Assembly (NCBI RefSeq): GCF_000516985.1
Contig: NW_006917104.1
Location: 62,001 to 126,000, forward strand
Direction of reading: 5' to 3'
DNA from: Pestalotiopsis fici W106-1
Lineage: Eukaryota; Ascomycota; Sordariomycetes; Amphisphaeriales; Sporocadaceae
DNA: 64,000 nt
Shown: positions 37,287 through 49,447 of the stretch, piece by piece
How positions within the stretch are numbered: the stretch's first letter is position 1
How the letters are laid out: each line of letters starts with the position of its first letter
Notes under the pieces: model-generated
Databases searched by the model: none
Seen by the model: the letters and a program-made list of their open reading frames with translations, nothing else
What the model was told of the DNA's origin: nothing
Program-made: the position numbers and the translations under genes

Positions 37287-38384
37287 ATGAAGCCCTACAC
37301 AATACTTGGCTGCATAGCAACAATGACCCTGGCGTATCCGGGTATGGACCGAGTTGTGCGCGAGATCAAGGCACGGGATTATGGAATAGAGAAAAGATCC
37401 CCGGAAATGATCGGTGATCTGATTGACGGCGCTTCAAGTGCAACCGGGTCCACCATCAAATCGATTTTGCAAGGAGAGTATGCTATTGCAAGGCGATCGA
37501 CATATACGGCACCCGGCCCCATTGATTCTGACGAATGCAAAAAGGATACATGTTGTATTTGGAGCTATATTGCTTCTGACATGCAGAATGCTTTCCAAGA
37601 CGGCAGTTCTTGTTCAGACTTGGCTCGTGGAGCAATTCGCCAAGGATTCCACGACGCTGCAACCTGGGACAAGGGCTCGTCCTATGGAGGAGCTGACGGT
37701 TCTTTGCTCCTTTCTGATGAATTGAGCCGCTCTGAGAATGCGGGCCTGGAATCAATTGGCGACCAAACGAAATCATGGTTTCAAAAATACCGAGACCACA
37801 ACATCACCATGGCCGACCTCATCCAGGCAGCGGCCATTGTGGGAGTGGTATCTTGTCCGGGAGGACCCAGAATACGTCTTTTTGTCGGTCGCCAGGATAA
37901 TAGCCAAGCTGGTCCAACTGGAATGCTCCCATCTGCTTTTGCGGATGCGCAGTCCTTGATTGACCTCTTTGCCGCCAAGACCTTTTCCGCCGACGACCTG
38001 GTTGCCCTCGTAGGAGCACATACTGTCGCCAAGCAAAGCACTGTGGATGCTTCTCGTTCTGGTGCATCTGAAGACTCGACTCCAGGAACGTGGGATAACA
38101 AAATTTACTCCGAGACCTTGGATTCGGGCAACAAATCCATTCTCACCTTTCCTAGCGACAAGAACCTTGCAACGTATAGCCAAACATCAAGTCAATGGAA
38201 CACCTTTGCCTGCACAAATGGTCAATCATTATGGGCAAATGCAAGTATCCTGTTTGGTATTTTTCAAGCTCTGCTAACTTTGCTCTAGTCCTTTGCTTCT
38301 GCCTACTTTCGAATGAGCCTTTTGGGTGTGAATAACCTCAATTCCTTGACAGAATGTTCGGAAATCGTTCCCTTGACACGATAG
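37287..38384 (+). CDS. Secreted class II heme peroxidase (ligninolytic-type fold)
   Basis: Two exons, 37287-38240 and 38289-38384, giving 349 aa. The intron is GC-AG (GCAAGT...CTAAC...CTAG); splicing restores WAN-SFASAYFRMSLLGV, the expected C-terminal motif. The first ~16-19 residues are a signal peptide. The distal heme pocket is ARGAIRQGFHDAATW (Arg and His), followed by GGADGSLLL and a Ca-binding-type context. The proximal His is in LVALVGAHTVAKQ. Paired cysteines occur (CKKDTCC, SSC, VSCPGG, FACTNG, TEC). Class II peroxidases oxidise phenols and related aromatics with H2O2 outside the cell. The extra N-terminal ~70 residues before CKKDTCC are longer than usual. It lies upstream of a Zn2Cys6 regulator and an FAD monooxygenase on the same strand. 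Confidence 0.9.
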
Positions 38385-38869
38385 ACCAGTCAAAATTTGA
38401 AATTCAAGATAGATGAGCGAAATCAATTTGTTCGTTTGCCTGCGCGAGGTGCCATTGTAGAGTTTACTTGGACTATGCACGTGCACATATATTCATCACA
38501 TTTAGCCACAACACGGTCTTCTTTGGCAATGATATCTCTTGTAAAAGAGGCCTCGACACTATTGTGGTCGTCAGCAGGGCGTTTCTGCAATGTCGAGCTA
38601 CTTGACTTGAGCAACGACAATTCATAAAAATAGACAGTCTCCGGCGAATGACTACATGCCACCCAAAGTGGCATCATCATTGGCGAATCTCATTCACTTG
38701 CAACGCATGTCATTGCACTGGGTGGCTCGTTCATGCCATCAATAACACCCAGATACAAAAGGTCAAGGATTCCGTCATCTACTACTGCCGACCTTGGCAC
38801 CTTTCAGCCTGCCATGAGACAATGCTCCTCAACTTCATGACTTGTCGCCAAAGACGGCGCCACATACTG
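38385..38869. other. Intergenic spacer
   Basis: 3' flank of the peroxidase gene. No gene or repeat is recognised before the MITE fragment. Confidence 0.4.
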
Positions 38870-39060
38870 ATTACGGTTGCCTAGAGGGCAAACTATTGAA
38901 AACTCTCAAATCGCGCGGCGAATAGCTCAAGTCACCTTATCAATAATTACAAAAGATGCAAAAAGGAAGAGAAAAGAAAAGAAGAAGAGGGGAAAAGAGA
39001 GGGAAAAATCATTATATTTAGTGCTCCCTTATATAATTAAGCAGAGCACTTTCCATTTGT
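38870..39060. mobile_element. Truncated relative of the 30.65-kb MITE
   Basis: It starts CCTAGAGGGCAAACTATTGA, close to the terminal repeat of the MITE at 30651-30941, and is followed by the same kind of purine-rich AAGAGAAAAGAAAAGAAGAAG interior and AT-rich block. The opposite terminal repeat is missing. The short TTACGGnnGC flank before the terminus is shared by both copies. Confidence 0.6.
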
Positions 39061-39376
39061 GGCTGCATGACGGAATTTGACTCGCCTAGAGTATCACAAC
39101 AGACAAGGTGCAGTGTGGCCCCTATAGCCGTTTTCATTGACAGCTCCCTTCTCGGACATGTGGGGGCGGAGCCGGGCTGCAACCGCGGCAGACAAGCCGA
39201 GAAAGGCAATCTGGGGTAGGCCCACTCTCGAATCTCGAACCGACGCAGACATCCGAGAGGACTCCACGATGCACAGTGAGACCTAGATGGCATGATGGGT
39301 ATGCACCGAACCGAGATTGATCTTGCAATTGCGAGTAATTCATTGTATGATCGAACGATTTCTGGGTTGAAAAGTC

Positions 39377-41688
39377 ATGCCAGACACTCCACCATATAGC
39401 CCAACCGCGTCAAATGCGCCGGGTGACGGCTACAGACGCAAACGGATCCGTCTTTCACTGGCCTGCAACCAGGTTTGTCGTCTTGAGAATCATTGGATTG
39501 GGCTCTAGTAACCATTTACATGTCAGTGCCGAAAGCGCAAAGTGCGATGCGACACGACGCTGCCAAAATGTCGCAACTGCATTCTGCGCAATGAGCACTG
39601 CGAGACTACAGATCCACGAAATCCTGGCAAGGGGCCAAGTCTGCGGACTCTAGCTGTCAAGGATGGACAGGATCAATCGCTACACTTGGAGACCGGCCGA
39701 CTTGAGCCCAACAACACGGTTGTGAGGACAAGTCCAGGTGCCGGCACGCCTCCAGAGTCATCTGGCAACTCGGACTTGTCGCCTCGTTCTCAGGGGATGG
39801 GGGTAGCATCCAGAGGCAAAGGTCCTTCCTGGCTTGAACGAGCGTATCAAGAAAACACTGCGAGTCACGAAAATAGACAGATACCAGTATCGACGCCAGA
39901 TCTCGTGGTGAACACGGATGAAACGGCTCACCGAGTCAAGGTGTGTGATTTCCTCCGGCTCTTGGACTTTTCGGCTGACACAATTTCAGTATCTTGGTGG
40001 AAGCAGTGTTCAATGTCTTTGTAGATTCGTAGATATTCATCTCGCTCACAAGGGATTGGAACCAGCCAGCTCACGCTTCAAGCATGGCATGAGCCAGAGT
40101 GAGGAGATTGCCCTGGCGCTGTTTCCTTCACTCCCAGACCTCCCCCCTCCAGAAGAGCTCAATTCCTATCTTGATTGCTTCTTTGATCGCGTCTGGCCAT
40201 TGTTTCCAATAGTCGATCGTAATGTACTTCAGTCGGATCTGGACCATTTGTGGGACCCGCGCATGGCACAACTAGGGCCCCTTTCAAGTCGTGTGAGTCC
40301 CAGCCAGGTACCATCACTGGTCATCATTTATGCAATCATTAGCATTGGGGCAGACGAGATGAACACACGGACCTCGGAGACCAGCACCAGATACCTTGCG
40401 GCAGCATACTCGCTTTATGCGCATCTTGTTGCAACTCCTTACATTGCCAGTGTCCAGGCTCTCACTCTCATGGCGCTGGCACTGAGAGGACAAGTCAAAG
40501 ATGGGCAGGCCTGGCACCTGATAGGCCAAGCCGTTCGAATAGCACATTCGATCGGTCTTCACAAGCCTGCAATTCGCCGCAATCATGACGGGTCGGGAAA
40601 TGGTGTCACTGGGGATGAAAATACGCATCCATCACTGTTTGGTCGCATTTGGTGGTCACTATACAGTCTGGAAAAGCTTACCCAGCTAGAGAGTGGGCGT
40701 CCGTCCATTATTGACGACCGAGACGAGGACCAAGCACCGTCGACATGTCTGCCCATGTCTGGATCTCAGTCAGACTACTTTACAGCATGGGTTTCGCTCG
40801 CTCGCATCATGGGTCAGATCTCGGAATTCATCTATTCAAAAAGACCCGCGAGCTCGCTAGATCTCTTTACCAAGCTGGCGACACTAGACACTGCGCTTGT
40901 GGAATGGGACAGGTCACTGTCGGATAATTTGAAGCTGGGCCAAAACGTTGGGGCGATTCGAGAAGAAGTCAACAGCCAGCAACATCTTGCCAGCTTTCTC
41001 TCCTTGCAATTCTATTATGTAAGTCTACACCCTTGGTACCGGAAAGCTGGCTCTGACCATATCGTAGGCACACATAACCTTGTTGCGCCCAGCAGTAATC
41101 TTTCCACACAGCAGCTACAGAACAGAATTGTCTAGGCACGTTGCAGTTCTCCCATCCTACTCGAGAATTGTCAATGGAGCAGCCATTTGTGCTTCAGCGG
41201 CACGTGCAACTGTGACGCAAATGCTCAATCTTGCCGATCAGGGGGTCCGTTCCGTCATACTAGGAGCCACGCCACTATATCTTGCAGCGGTAGTACTAGC
41301 ATTGAGCATTCTTCGACAGCCGGCTCGCCGACTTGCACGAGCTGATCTTGAGCTTTTGAATCTGGCAACGGAGCAGGTGGAAGACTATTTCTCTAGGTGG
41401 ATTCCCAACAAGGAATTCATTCGAGGCTGTTCACTTTTGCGTGAACAAGTCAGTGTTGCATTTCACCAATTTTCTGCCGAACCCCGGCTTGGAGCAACTC
41501 AAAAGGCTCGAGACTCGTCAACAGTGCCAATGGACAGGCCAGATGATGCAGATGCGGCAATCTCAAACACTGTTCAAGCGCAACCAGATGATTGGCCAGA
41601 GGAACTATTTGAAGGGCTTCAATTTGATGAACTCTGGGATATAATGGGCTCGGACTTTTTAATGGGAAATGGTCAAATATCCATATAG
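39377..41688 (+). CDS. Zn2Cys6 fungal transcription factor
   Basis: Four exons (39377-39472, 39527-39940, 39990-41018, 41068-41688), all GT-AG, giving 719 aa. The first intron splits the zinc cluster: spliced it reads ACNQCRKRKVRCD...PKCRNCILRNEHC, a full CX2CX6CX5-CX2CX6C binuclear cluster at residues ~30-57. A linker and disordered region follow (~70-165). The fungal-specific transcription factor domain starts near YLDCFFDRVWPLFPIVD and includes AWHLIGQAVRIAHSIGLH and RIWWSLYSLEKL. The C-terminus has an acidic LFEGLQFDELWDIMGSDFL stretch, a possible activation domain. It is a nuclear regulator. Placed between the peroxidase and an FAD monooxygenase on the same strand, it may control one or both, which is inference. 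Confidence 0.92.
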
Positions 41689-42049
41689 CCCATTCTAGGT
41701 ATACAGGACTTGCAAGCCATTAGTAGCGCATAATTATTTTGCTTGTTGAATGTGATGAGTCCCCTACGCCACAATCCGAATCGCGGTTGGGTTGGAGAAG
41801 CTCAAGTGCGGGGGATTCCAACCTCTTAGTGTTTGGTTCAATAGTCCCAAACTTACCAGACCGACTCGGTTCGGTTCGGTTCGGATCAGCCATCTACCCC
41901 CGAAATGTATATCCATTGAGACTCTTTTATACTCTAATCTCGACAAGGACCCCTGATTACCCCAAAAGGACTTGACAAAAGTAATCAACTCCATATCATT
42001 GTCCATCATTATTCAATACGCAGTCTTAATCGAAACAGTCGCAGACAAC

Positions 42050-43346
42050 ATGGGTAGCCTCGGAGAAGAAACTAGCAGCATCGTCATTGTGGGTGGTGGT
42101 ATTGGTGGTTTAGCAACTGCAAGTCCATGAAGTGATTCTCAACATTTCAGTCAATCTAATATGAATACAGGCCATAGCCCTACGTGCGCCAAATCGGAAA
42201 ATCACCATACTAGAGCGCTCGCGTATGCTCCGAGAGACGGGAGCTCTCATCTCATTGCAACCGAATGCGAGCAAGATTGTCAGTTCGTGGGGCATTGATA
42301 CGTTTCTGGCATCATGCAAGCCCATGGTCGACAAGGCATTCAGGCTCTTTGATATCAGCGGCAAACTTGTAAATGAAGTCAAGTTGAATACCTCCATGTT
42401 TGGCGCGGACCGGATCGTCTATCACAGACAAGATCTTCACAGTGCTCTCTTGTCGGCTGCCACCTCGACGCAACTATCTGGCCATGCAGTCGAGGTTCGC
42501 ACTGGAACCAAAGTTGTCTCGTGTGACCCCAAAGCGGGCATTGTCACGATAGAGACTGGCGAGAATCTCCAAGCTGACGTGATTATTGGCGCTGACGGAA
42601 TACACTCTGTAATCCGGACTGCGGTATTGGGCGAGGAGCAAGGTGCAATCCCAACCGGTATCTCGGCTTACCGCATGTTGTTACCCGCCGACTTGTTAAA
42701 AGGCATTGATATCCCTCTCGACATTCTGGACCCAGCAGACCCAGTGACGACAATGGTCGTAGGACACGACAGAAGGGTCATAATGGGACCAGGGCGAGGA
42801 GCAGAAATGTTTGGCATTGTTGCATTGGTGCCAGATGAAAAGGGTCGTGAAAAGTCAACCACCGATTCCTGGGTTGCCGAGGGCTCGACCGAGGCACTTG
42901 TCGAGGTATTCGCAGACTTTCCGGGATGGATGCTCGACATTTTCAAGCGTGCCCCTGACGTGGCATTGTGGCAGCTGCGAGACATTGACCCCTTGCCTCG
43001 CTGGGTTCGGGGTCGTGCCATACTGATTGGTGATGCGGCGCATGCAATGTTGCCAACGCAGGGTCAAGGTGCGTCGCAGAGCATCGAGGATGCTGAAGCA
43101 TTACAGGCTTTCCTTGCCGACCTACCCGCACGCCCGACGGGCGACCAAGTCGAGCGTGTATTGAACACTGTATTCGAAGCGCGGTTTGATCGTGCCAGCC
43201 TGATTCAGAGGTACAGTCGCCAACAGGCACGTCCAGGCACGGATGCAAAGTCAAATACTGTCAAGCTGGACCCAGCCGAATTCATGAAGTATAACTGCGA
43301 TTATCAAGGCGCCAAGGATTGGTTGTCGAAAAGTGCAGCAAAGTAG
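42050..43346 (+). CDS. FAD-dependent monooxygenase, salicylate-hydroxylase-like
   Basis: Two exons, 42050-42118 and 42171-43346, giving 414 aa. The 52-bp intron has GC-AG ends (GCAAGT donor); splicing yields GGGIGGLAT-AIALR, the dinucleotide-binding GxGxxG of this family at residues 15-20. Further signatures are VIIGADGIHSVIR (DG motif, ~150) and GDAAHAMLPTQGQGASQSIEDA (GD motif for FAD ribose, ~295). The family hydroxylates aromatic rings with NAD(P)H and O2 (salicylate, 6-hydroxynicotinate and similar); the exact substrate cannot be read from sequence. It has no signal peptide, so it is cytosolic. It lies 361 bp downstream of the Zn2Cys6 regulator in the same orientation. Length is normal for the family. 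Confidence 0.9.
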
Positions 43347-43448
43347 GGGATGACGAGAAATTAGCCATTAGTTTTATATGTTGCCATGTTGAGCTTACTC
43401 AATCGCGCACGAGATATAAATGTACATCTTGTTCTCTTATTAATCACT

Positions 43449-45181
43449 CTACAAGAGCCCAACCGTTGCTTGTGCGGCTTCTTTCAACCTGTGGCGTGCT
43501 GCCTCAATGTCGCTCAATGACGGTGGTAGACCAGTCAGGCTGCGAGGTGCAGGCTGACCCAATGACTTTGCTTGGAGCAGATCCTTGAGCAGCTGAGCCG
43601 CAGCAATATACCCATCGGCCGAGTTGATCAGCCTGTCCATGCTCTCACGCTCGGCGTCATCAGGTAGGACTGGTACCATTGTAGCATTTGTAAAATTCAT
43701 GGAAGCTTCGACTGGTGCGGGGGCTGTCGGTTCCTCTTCACTCGCTTCATCCTCCTCATCATCGTCGTCGTCTTGCTCAAATAGTGGTGCGTAGCCATGT
43801 TGACCATTATCCATAATCTCATTGTCAACGTCTTCCAAAGTAGTGACGCCATCCATGGGCTGGTATTCTGCATCTTGGTCGCTGGACTCGCTTTCGTTCC
43901 CTGACATGACAAAGGTGTTGTTGCCAGATACGCGACCAGAACGGAGTGTTCGTGGTGCCAAAGATATATCCGCCGTAATCTCGTCGTCATCATTATCGCT
44001 GGAATCCGCATCATTGCCATTTGCAACATCTGGGTGCGCCGCGAAAGCATCTTGGCCGCCAGCTGGCGGATTCCCGGATTTTCTCGTTCGTCTACGTGTA
44101 GGCAGCTTGGACTTGGGTTCCTTGGGTTTCGGTGCGTCGTCGCCCATGAGTTCATACGCAGCATCACGCCGCATCTGCTGTATCGCCGGCTCGTCCATCT
44201 TGTTCTTGACCCATTCATCGGGGTTTTCGAGTCCAAGCTCTTTGGCATAGGACTGAAATTCCTCTAGCTGTAGTCGCCGTGCCTTGCGACGGGACAGGTA
44301 TCGTCTGTTCTTGAGACGCGATTCTTCGGTTCCTCGAAGTTGCCATATTGTCTGGAGACGGGCAATCGTACTTGATCCCTTCTTGAGGGCCATGCCACGC
44401 CTCGTCATGATCTGGGCAATCTCCTCGGAGCTGAGCCCTTGCTGGGTCATGCGAGTAATGTCCGACTTTGATCTGGACTGCCATATTTGTTTACTGCTGA
44501 TGCGCTCTTCTTTGGGCTTGGGCGGCTTTGATTGTTTTCGGACAGCCTGCGAAATTCAACGTTAGCAAAGCCCGCAATGGTCAAATCCAACTTGTCATTC
44601 AACCCAAGCACTGAATGAATGGCGCATACCCGCTTTCGAAACCCCCAGAGTATTCTCCATCGACCGACACTCTTGGAAGTGACCTGGGCGCCTTGAGCAA
44701 TGAGCGCATCTGCAATTTGCTCGCAACTTTCGCCATTTCGAGTGCGTTCTTCGACTTGGGCTCGGAAATCCTCGGCATTCACGCGTCGCTTCTTTCCATT
44801 CCCATCAACTTGATAGACTGCCGACGTACGCCCAAACCCCTTGGGACCGCCGACGGCCGACGTCTCGCCGACTAAAGGGGTTTCATCGTGACCGCTTGTA
44901 TCGAGACTGTGGCTGCCAGCTTGATTGCTTTGTTGTGAGACCGGGGCTGGAGCCGGAGTCGGTATCGGAACGGGAGTCTGGGCAACTAGCGGAGGTTGGC
45001 CCCCATGGCGAGTAGGATTGTATTGAATGGGAGGATGGTGTTGGGTCTGACTCTGATGGAGATGATGCCCAGCATACGGCGTTGGTGCCCCAAAGGTCGG
45101 TGGTGGATAGCTTGGAAGTGGTATGGGAGTGTATTGCTGAGGAGTATAATAGTCTGGCACGTTTGACCTAAGGTGATCCAT
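43449..45181 (-). CDS. Nuclear protein with two helix-turn-helix-like repeats (Clr5-like)
   Basis: Two exons on the minus strand, 44630-45181 and 43449-44546 (83-bp GT-AG intron), giving 549 aa. An upstream ATG at 45199 is in frame, but the 45181 ATG has the better context. The N-terminus is a Pro/Gln/Tyr/His-rich disordered region (~1-105). Next come two similar HTH-like units: RNGESCEQIADALIAQGAQV...SVGRWRILWGFRKR (~145-185), reminiscent of Clr5 domains, and QGLSSEEIAQIMTRRGMAL...TIARLQTIWQLRG (~222-260). Basic stretches and long acidic runs follow, and a helical C-terminus. DNA binding is inferred from the repeated HTH pattern. It is convergent with the monooxygenase gene, 102 bp apart. 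Confidence 0.8.
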
Positions 45182-46757
45182 CCTGGCCCGGCAGCGCAAT
45201 CAAGTTGCTGGCACCACGGGTCTATTATCTCACTGGTATCCAGACGTCAAAGTTGGCGTCTGGATGGGGCAGGCTCTGGCCTACAATGCTGCCTACTACG
45301 GACGTACCTGTAGCGCTAGTCCAAATTGATACTAACCTTAGTAGTGCTTCCCATGCATGCCGAGTATAAATCTCATGACTTGATTTGGATACACTTTTAC
45401 TTTTCAAGCCTGGAGCAATGTGCCATTCAATGAGGACGAAATGAATTATTTTCCTTTCCACGTTGCTCAACAAATGTCATATCATCTCTACATCTTGACC
45501 AACTCCTTTATGCATTCATGGATCTTGTAGGTGATTCGGTTTACTTTCAAGCAGAGTCCTCGACCTCGCTTTCGTATCTCGGACATTGTCAAGATGTAAA
45601 TCTATCACTGCTTACCTAGCCGATTGCGCCGGTACCGGTAAGTAATGAGAATTTCTCTCCAGGTTCCGATTAGGCAATTGCATCATACCGGTAATGGCCC
45701 GGGAAAGAATCCGTGCCAAATTGTGCCGCCGCGATGTAATCTTTCTGACTGCGCCTCTCAGCTGAATTCCTGATCATGCTGACAAGCCATTGTCTTGGCC
45801 GAGCGTGCTTATTTAGAGAATCCTAGAGTTTAGGTACAGCCTCAAACTTCCTGGTTAATATGTAAACCTGTCCTTGAATCCTTGAATATAACCAGGCCTT
45901 GTGAGCTTGAGGCGTTTGACGGCATGCTTCTCGAGGGTCAAGTCCGTTATAACCTCACAATGTTGCTAATAAAATGCGTAACAGAGTTTTTGGGTATCTA
46001 TTGAATTTTCCCCAAGTCCACTACCAAAATCTCTCGACTATAAAAGCACAATTTTGTACATTAGGTAGTGTCTGCTCTATTCCGGGCAACCGTGCGCTCA
46101 CTGGCAATCATGATATTATACCAGGAATCCTCTGATCTTGGCAAATTAACATGGAGGTAATCGAAGAATAGAGACCGCTTGGTGATCAGAGCACCTTTTC
46201 CCACGTATCATGTCTATATTGAACATGTTTCATGGTTAATGAATGCACAAGTGGTTGCATCACCATCAACCTTCATTTCATGTTAGCGTCTGCCAAGAGC
46301 ACACCAGTAATGGATCCCCCCTAATAGACGATCTCAATCACATCAAGAGACTCCGGAATAAGTGAAAAACGGACAAACCGTCTAATCTGATGTCAGATGG
46401 CGGCCGGCTCTGGCTTTAACATTCGTAGAGGCTTGCCAAGGCTCAGCACCACGGCTCCTTCAAAAGTTCAGGTTCGCCTCAATCACTGCGCAAAAGGTTC
46501 CTATTCGATGATGCCGTCTCGCAACTATTGACATTTTCTCCAGCAACTCTACTTGGCGTCAGATCACACGACTTATACGACGTGATAAATCGTACCTAGG
46601 TCAAGACTACGCTTGATCAGTGTCAAGAATATCAAAGTATTAGCTCGAGTTTACTCGACTATAAGAACCCGAGTCTACTTTTCCTTCCAAAGGCCGTCTT
46701 CACTCTACTTTCAAGTCGACAAATACTTGGACAATTCAAAACCATACTACCTTCAAA
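45182..46757. other. Gene-free stretch
   Basis: AT-rich 1.6-kb spacer between divergent promoters, with no coding region recognised. The last 100 bp form a C/T-rich leader for the small secreted protein. Confidence 0.4.
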
Positions 46758-47236
46758 ATGTTCGCTATCAAGACTATTGGCCTGACTGCCATGCTCCTGG
46801 GCTTGTGCCAGGCTGCTCCCGCCGTGCAAGCTCGCCAGGATATTCAGCTTTTGTTTCTATGCAACGACCCGAACCAAGTTGACTGCCTAGACTTTCAAAC
46901 GACTCCAGACCAATGCTGTGAGAATCCTCTCCATCACATTAGTTGACCTCTCTGCTGATACACGGTATAGCCAATATTCCAGGCGGGTACAACGACAATG
47001 TGAGCTCGCTCAACACATTTAGTGACTCGAGCATTTGCACATTTTACAAGTACTACAACTCTTGCTACCCTTTTTATGAATATCACTCTAATCTTTACTC
47101 TAGCAACCCGGATTGTGATGAGAGTGCAGGCTCCATCGCTCTTGGTGGCGCTCAGGACAGCCTCCCGACGGGCTTTGACAATACCCTGAGTTCACTCAAA
47201 TGCCACATTTGCTTCCTTCCCGAGGGGTGCTCTTAG
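46758..47236 (+). CDS. Small secreted cysteine-rich protein, effector-like
   Basis: Two exons, 46758-46917 and 46971-47236, giving 141 aa. The signal peptide MFAIKTIGLTAMLLGLCQAA is followed by a short pro-part ending in AR, a possible Kex2-type site. The mature part of ~115 residues has nine cysteines, and the layout IQLLFLCND, DCLDF, QCSNIPGGYNDNVSSL, SICTFYKYYNSC recalls fungal beta/gamma-crystallin-like small secreted proteins (paired Greek-key motifs). It acts outside the cell. The odd cysteine count means one is unpaired or pairs between molecules. Function is unknown. Secretion is well supported; the fold suggestion is tentative. Confidence 0.85.
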
Positions 47237-47482
47237 ATATAATTTGGTTGGGTTGTTGCTGTTACTTCTACAAGTAATCATAGGTCAGCCTTTCTATCAA
47301 AGACAATATACTTTTTTGTCTCGTCAACCTTACTTTCAAATTTTACAAGGTGATTATGCTGGGTCAGCTCTAATAGATGGAGATCACGTCACCTTGACAT
47401 TATTACAAAACAGACCGTCACGTCTTGACTCGCTGCAAAATTGACTCTTGTTCCATTATCGATTCTTGTACCTCGTGTACAT

Positions 47483-49447
47483 CTAGTCCACCTTTTCCCC
47501 AGCCTTTTCGTGTGCCATGGCTACATCTAAAGTCTTGGTGGCTGGTTTAGCCAGTTTAAGCTTGAGTCGTCCTACAGCTTCCTGTATCTTTCGCCTAAGT
47601 TTTACCACACTAACCTCTGGTCCCTCGTCACCGCCAACAAATCTTCGGACAAGAATGTTATACAAGCCTCCGAATGCAAGTGCAATTGCTGTGCTTGTGA
47701 AGATGATGACATTGTAAGGCATGGAGAAATCCGGAGTAGGGAGATTGAGCAACAGACTCGTCGTCCTTAGGTTGCTCGTCTTCCCCGTGGGAGGGAGAAT
47801 GGTGATGACGGCAGCAGCAACGTCAAAACCACGGTTAGCGTCTGGAGGATACTCGGTGTACCGTAGAATCGTCTTTTCAAAGTCATATGTCATGAAAACG
47901 GTACTGGCTGGTGGGATCCGCATCCTGAGCTCCAGCTGGGTCCCCCTCTCTCGGTCAAGAAAGGGCCGGTAGTAAATCTCTTGGATAACACTGTTTTCGT
48001 CAACTAGTGCTTTGCCCTTGTCTACGCCAGTCTTGTGAGAAATGCGGGCTTGTAGAGTATGCAGATATATCCGCATGAACCAGGGTAGACTCTCCAAGTA
48101 GACGAATTCAACCTCGGCATCTGGACTGGGGTTGGTAAAGATTGTCTGAACTCCGCCACGTTGCTGTCCGTGTCCGGTGAAACTTCTCTCGGCGTACAAG
48201 AAGGGGCGCTCGGGCTTGACATATTCTTCAGTGGCAGGCAGATTGGCGTCGTCGTCGTGCTGCATGTGGGGAAGGACAAGCTCAAAGTCGTCCTCTGGCG
48301 GCACAAAGTAGCATCTTTCAGTGTCCTTGACCTTGAGCTCAGTCACCCCAGAGGATGTAAAGACGTGGCGTTCATGGGGAGCCTGGACGCAGACAGGAGG
48401 CACATCAGGATTGGCCAGCGGACAGGTGCCCTTCATGGACTTGCCAAATACCTGCGAAATGGTCCAATCCTGAGGAGAAAGAGTTTCGGTTGGGAAACAC
48501 GTATCTCTGGCATGATATTCCTTGCTTGTATCGCACTTGAGCTCGTGGCCGGGCGGCGGCCGAGGGATAGGATTGCCTGGCTGTGGTTAGTGGTAGTGCC
48601 AGGAGTAACACTGCTCGTCATCGTACCTCTTGGTCTTTTAGATCTTTCAATATCCAAGACCATGTCAATGGTTTGTTCAATCTCCAAGACACATTCTTGA
48701 CCAGCCGGGCAAATTGGTCGTACATCAATCGCCATGCTCTGCCATGAGGCATCAAACAATTTGTGACCATCTAGTAGAGTGGAAATTCCAGCCTTGCCCT
48801 TGCACGGAAGAAGCTTCAAAAACGGAGTCAAGTTCTCGGTGCAAACAACCTCTCTGGGCAAGACGCCATGAAGTAGGTGCATATTGGCGAGCGTGGCATT
48901 GGGATGGTTGCCTTCGGGTCGAAAGGACATGACAGGCCGTATAGTCCTTGTCGAATCGATAAAGTTGAGCGAGGCGCAAAAGAGACCCGAGAGCGCATTG
49001 GTCAGGGTCAACCATTTGTGATCAGCTCTGCAAATTCCATTAGTCCATACACCAAGAACAGTCACGCATTGGTGCTCCTTACTCCTCGGTCGTCTCGGCT
49101 TCCAGCCACGCCCAAAGCTCGACACCCGTACCCCCTTCTTTGGTGCCATCCCACGGTCTTGCTCCCCATGTTTCCGCGTCCCATCGTCCGAGACTAAACC
49201 TCAGGTGTAGCTCTCGCGTGCCTGCATGCTGTAGGATCTGTCCTAGTGATCGAGGAAAGAATTGAAAGTTGTGCGCTTCAAACGCGGCGACAGAGGTATT
49301 CGACTTGAAGTTGAAACTGGCTAGGAGGGAGTTTTGCGGCAGAGGCTTCAGGACCAACTGCTCATGATAGTCGGAAGCGGCAGTGCATGTACAAAGCAGT
49401 AATGAGGACAAGAGAGTGAATAGAAAAGAATTCCAGGAATGCATCAT
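47483..49447 (-). CDS. GPI16: GPI transamidase subunit GPI16/PIG-T
   Basis: Three exons on the minus strand: 49083-49447, 48627-49027, 47483-48576 (55- and 50-bp introns), giving 619 aa, normal for the family. The signal peptide at MMHSWNSFLFTLLSSLLLC is followed by YHEQLVLKPLPQNSLLASFNF, the conserved PIG-T start, and FPRSLGQIL and LRFSLGRWD. Later come DHKWLTLTNALSGLFCASLNF, RTFTGHGQQRGG-type sequence (here ERSFTGHGQQRGG) and the luminal ESLPWFMRIYLHTL. A C-terminal membrane helix is YNVIIFTSTAIALAFGGLYN, with a short cytosolic tail. It is an essential ER-membrane subunit that supports Gpi8 in attaching GPI anchors to proteins. Confidence 0.95.
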
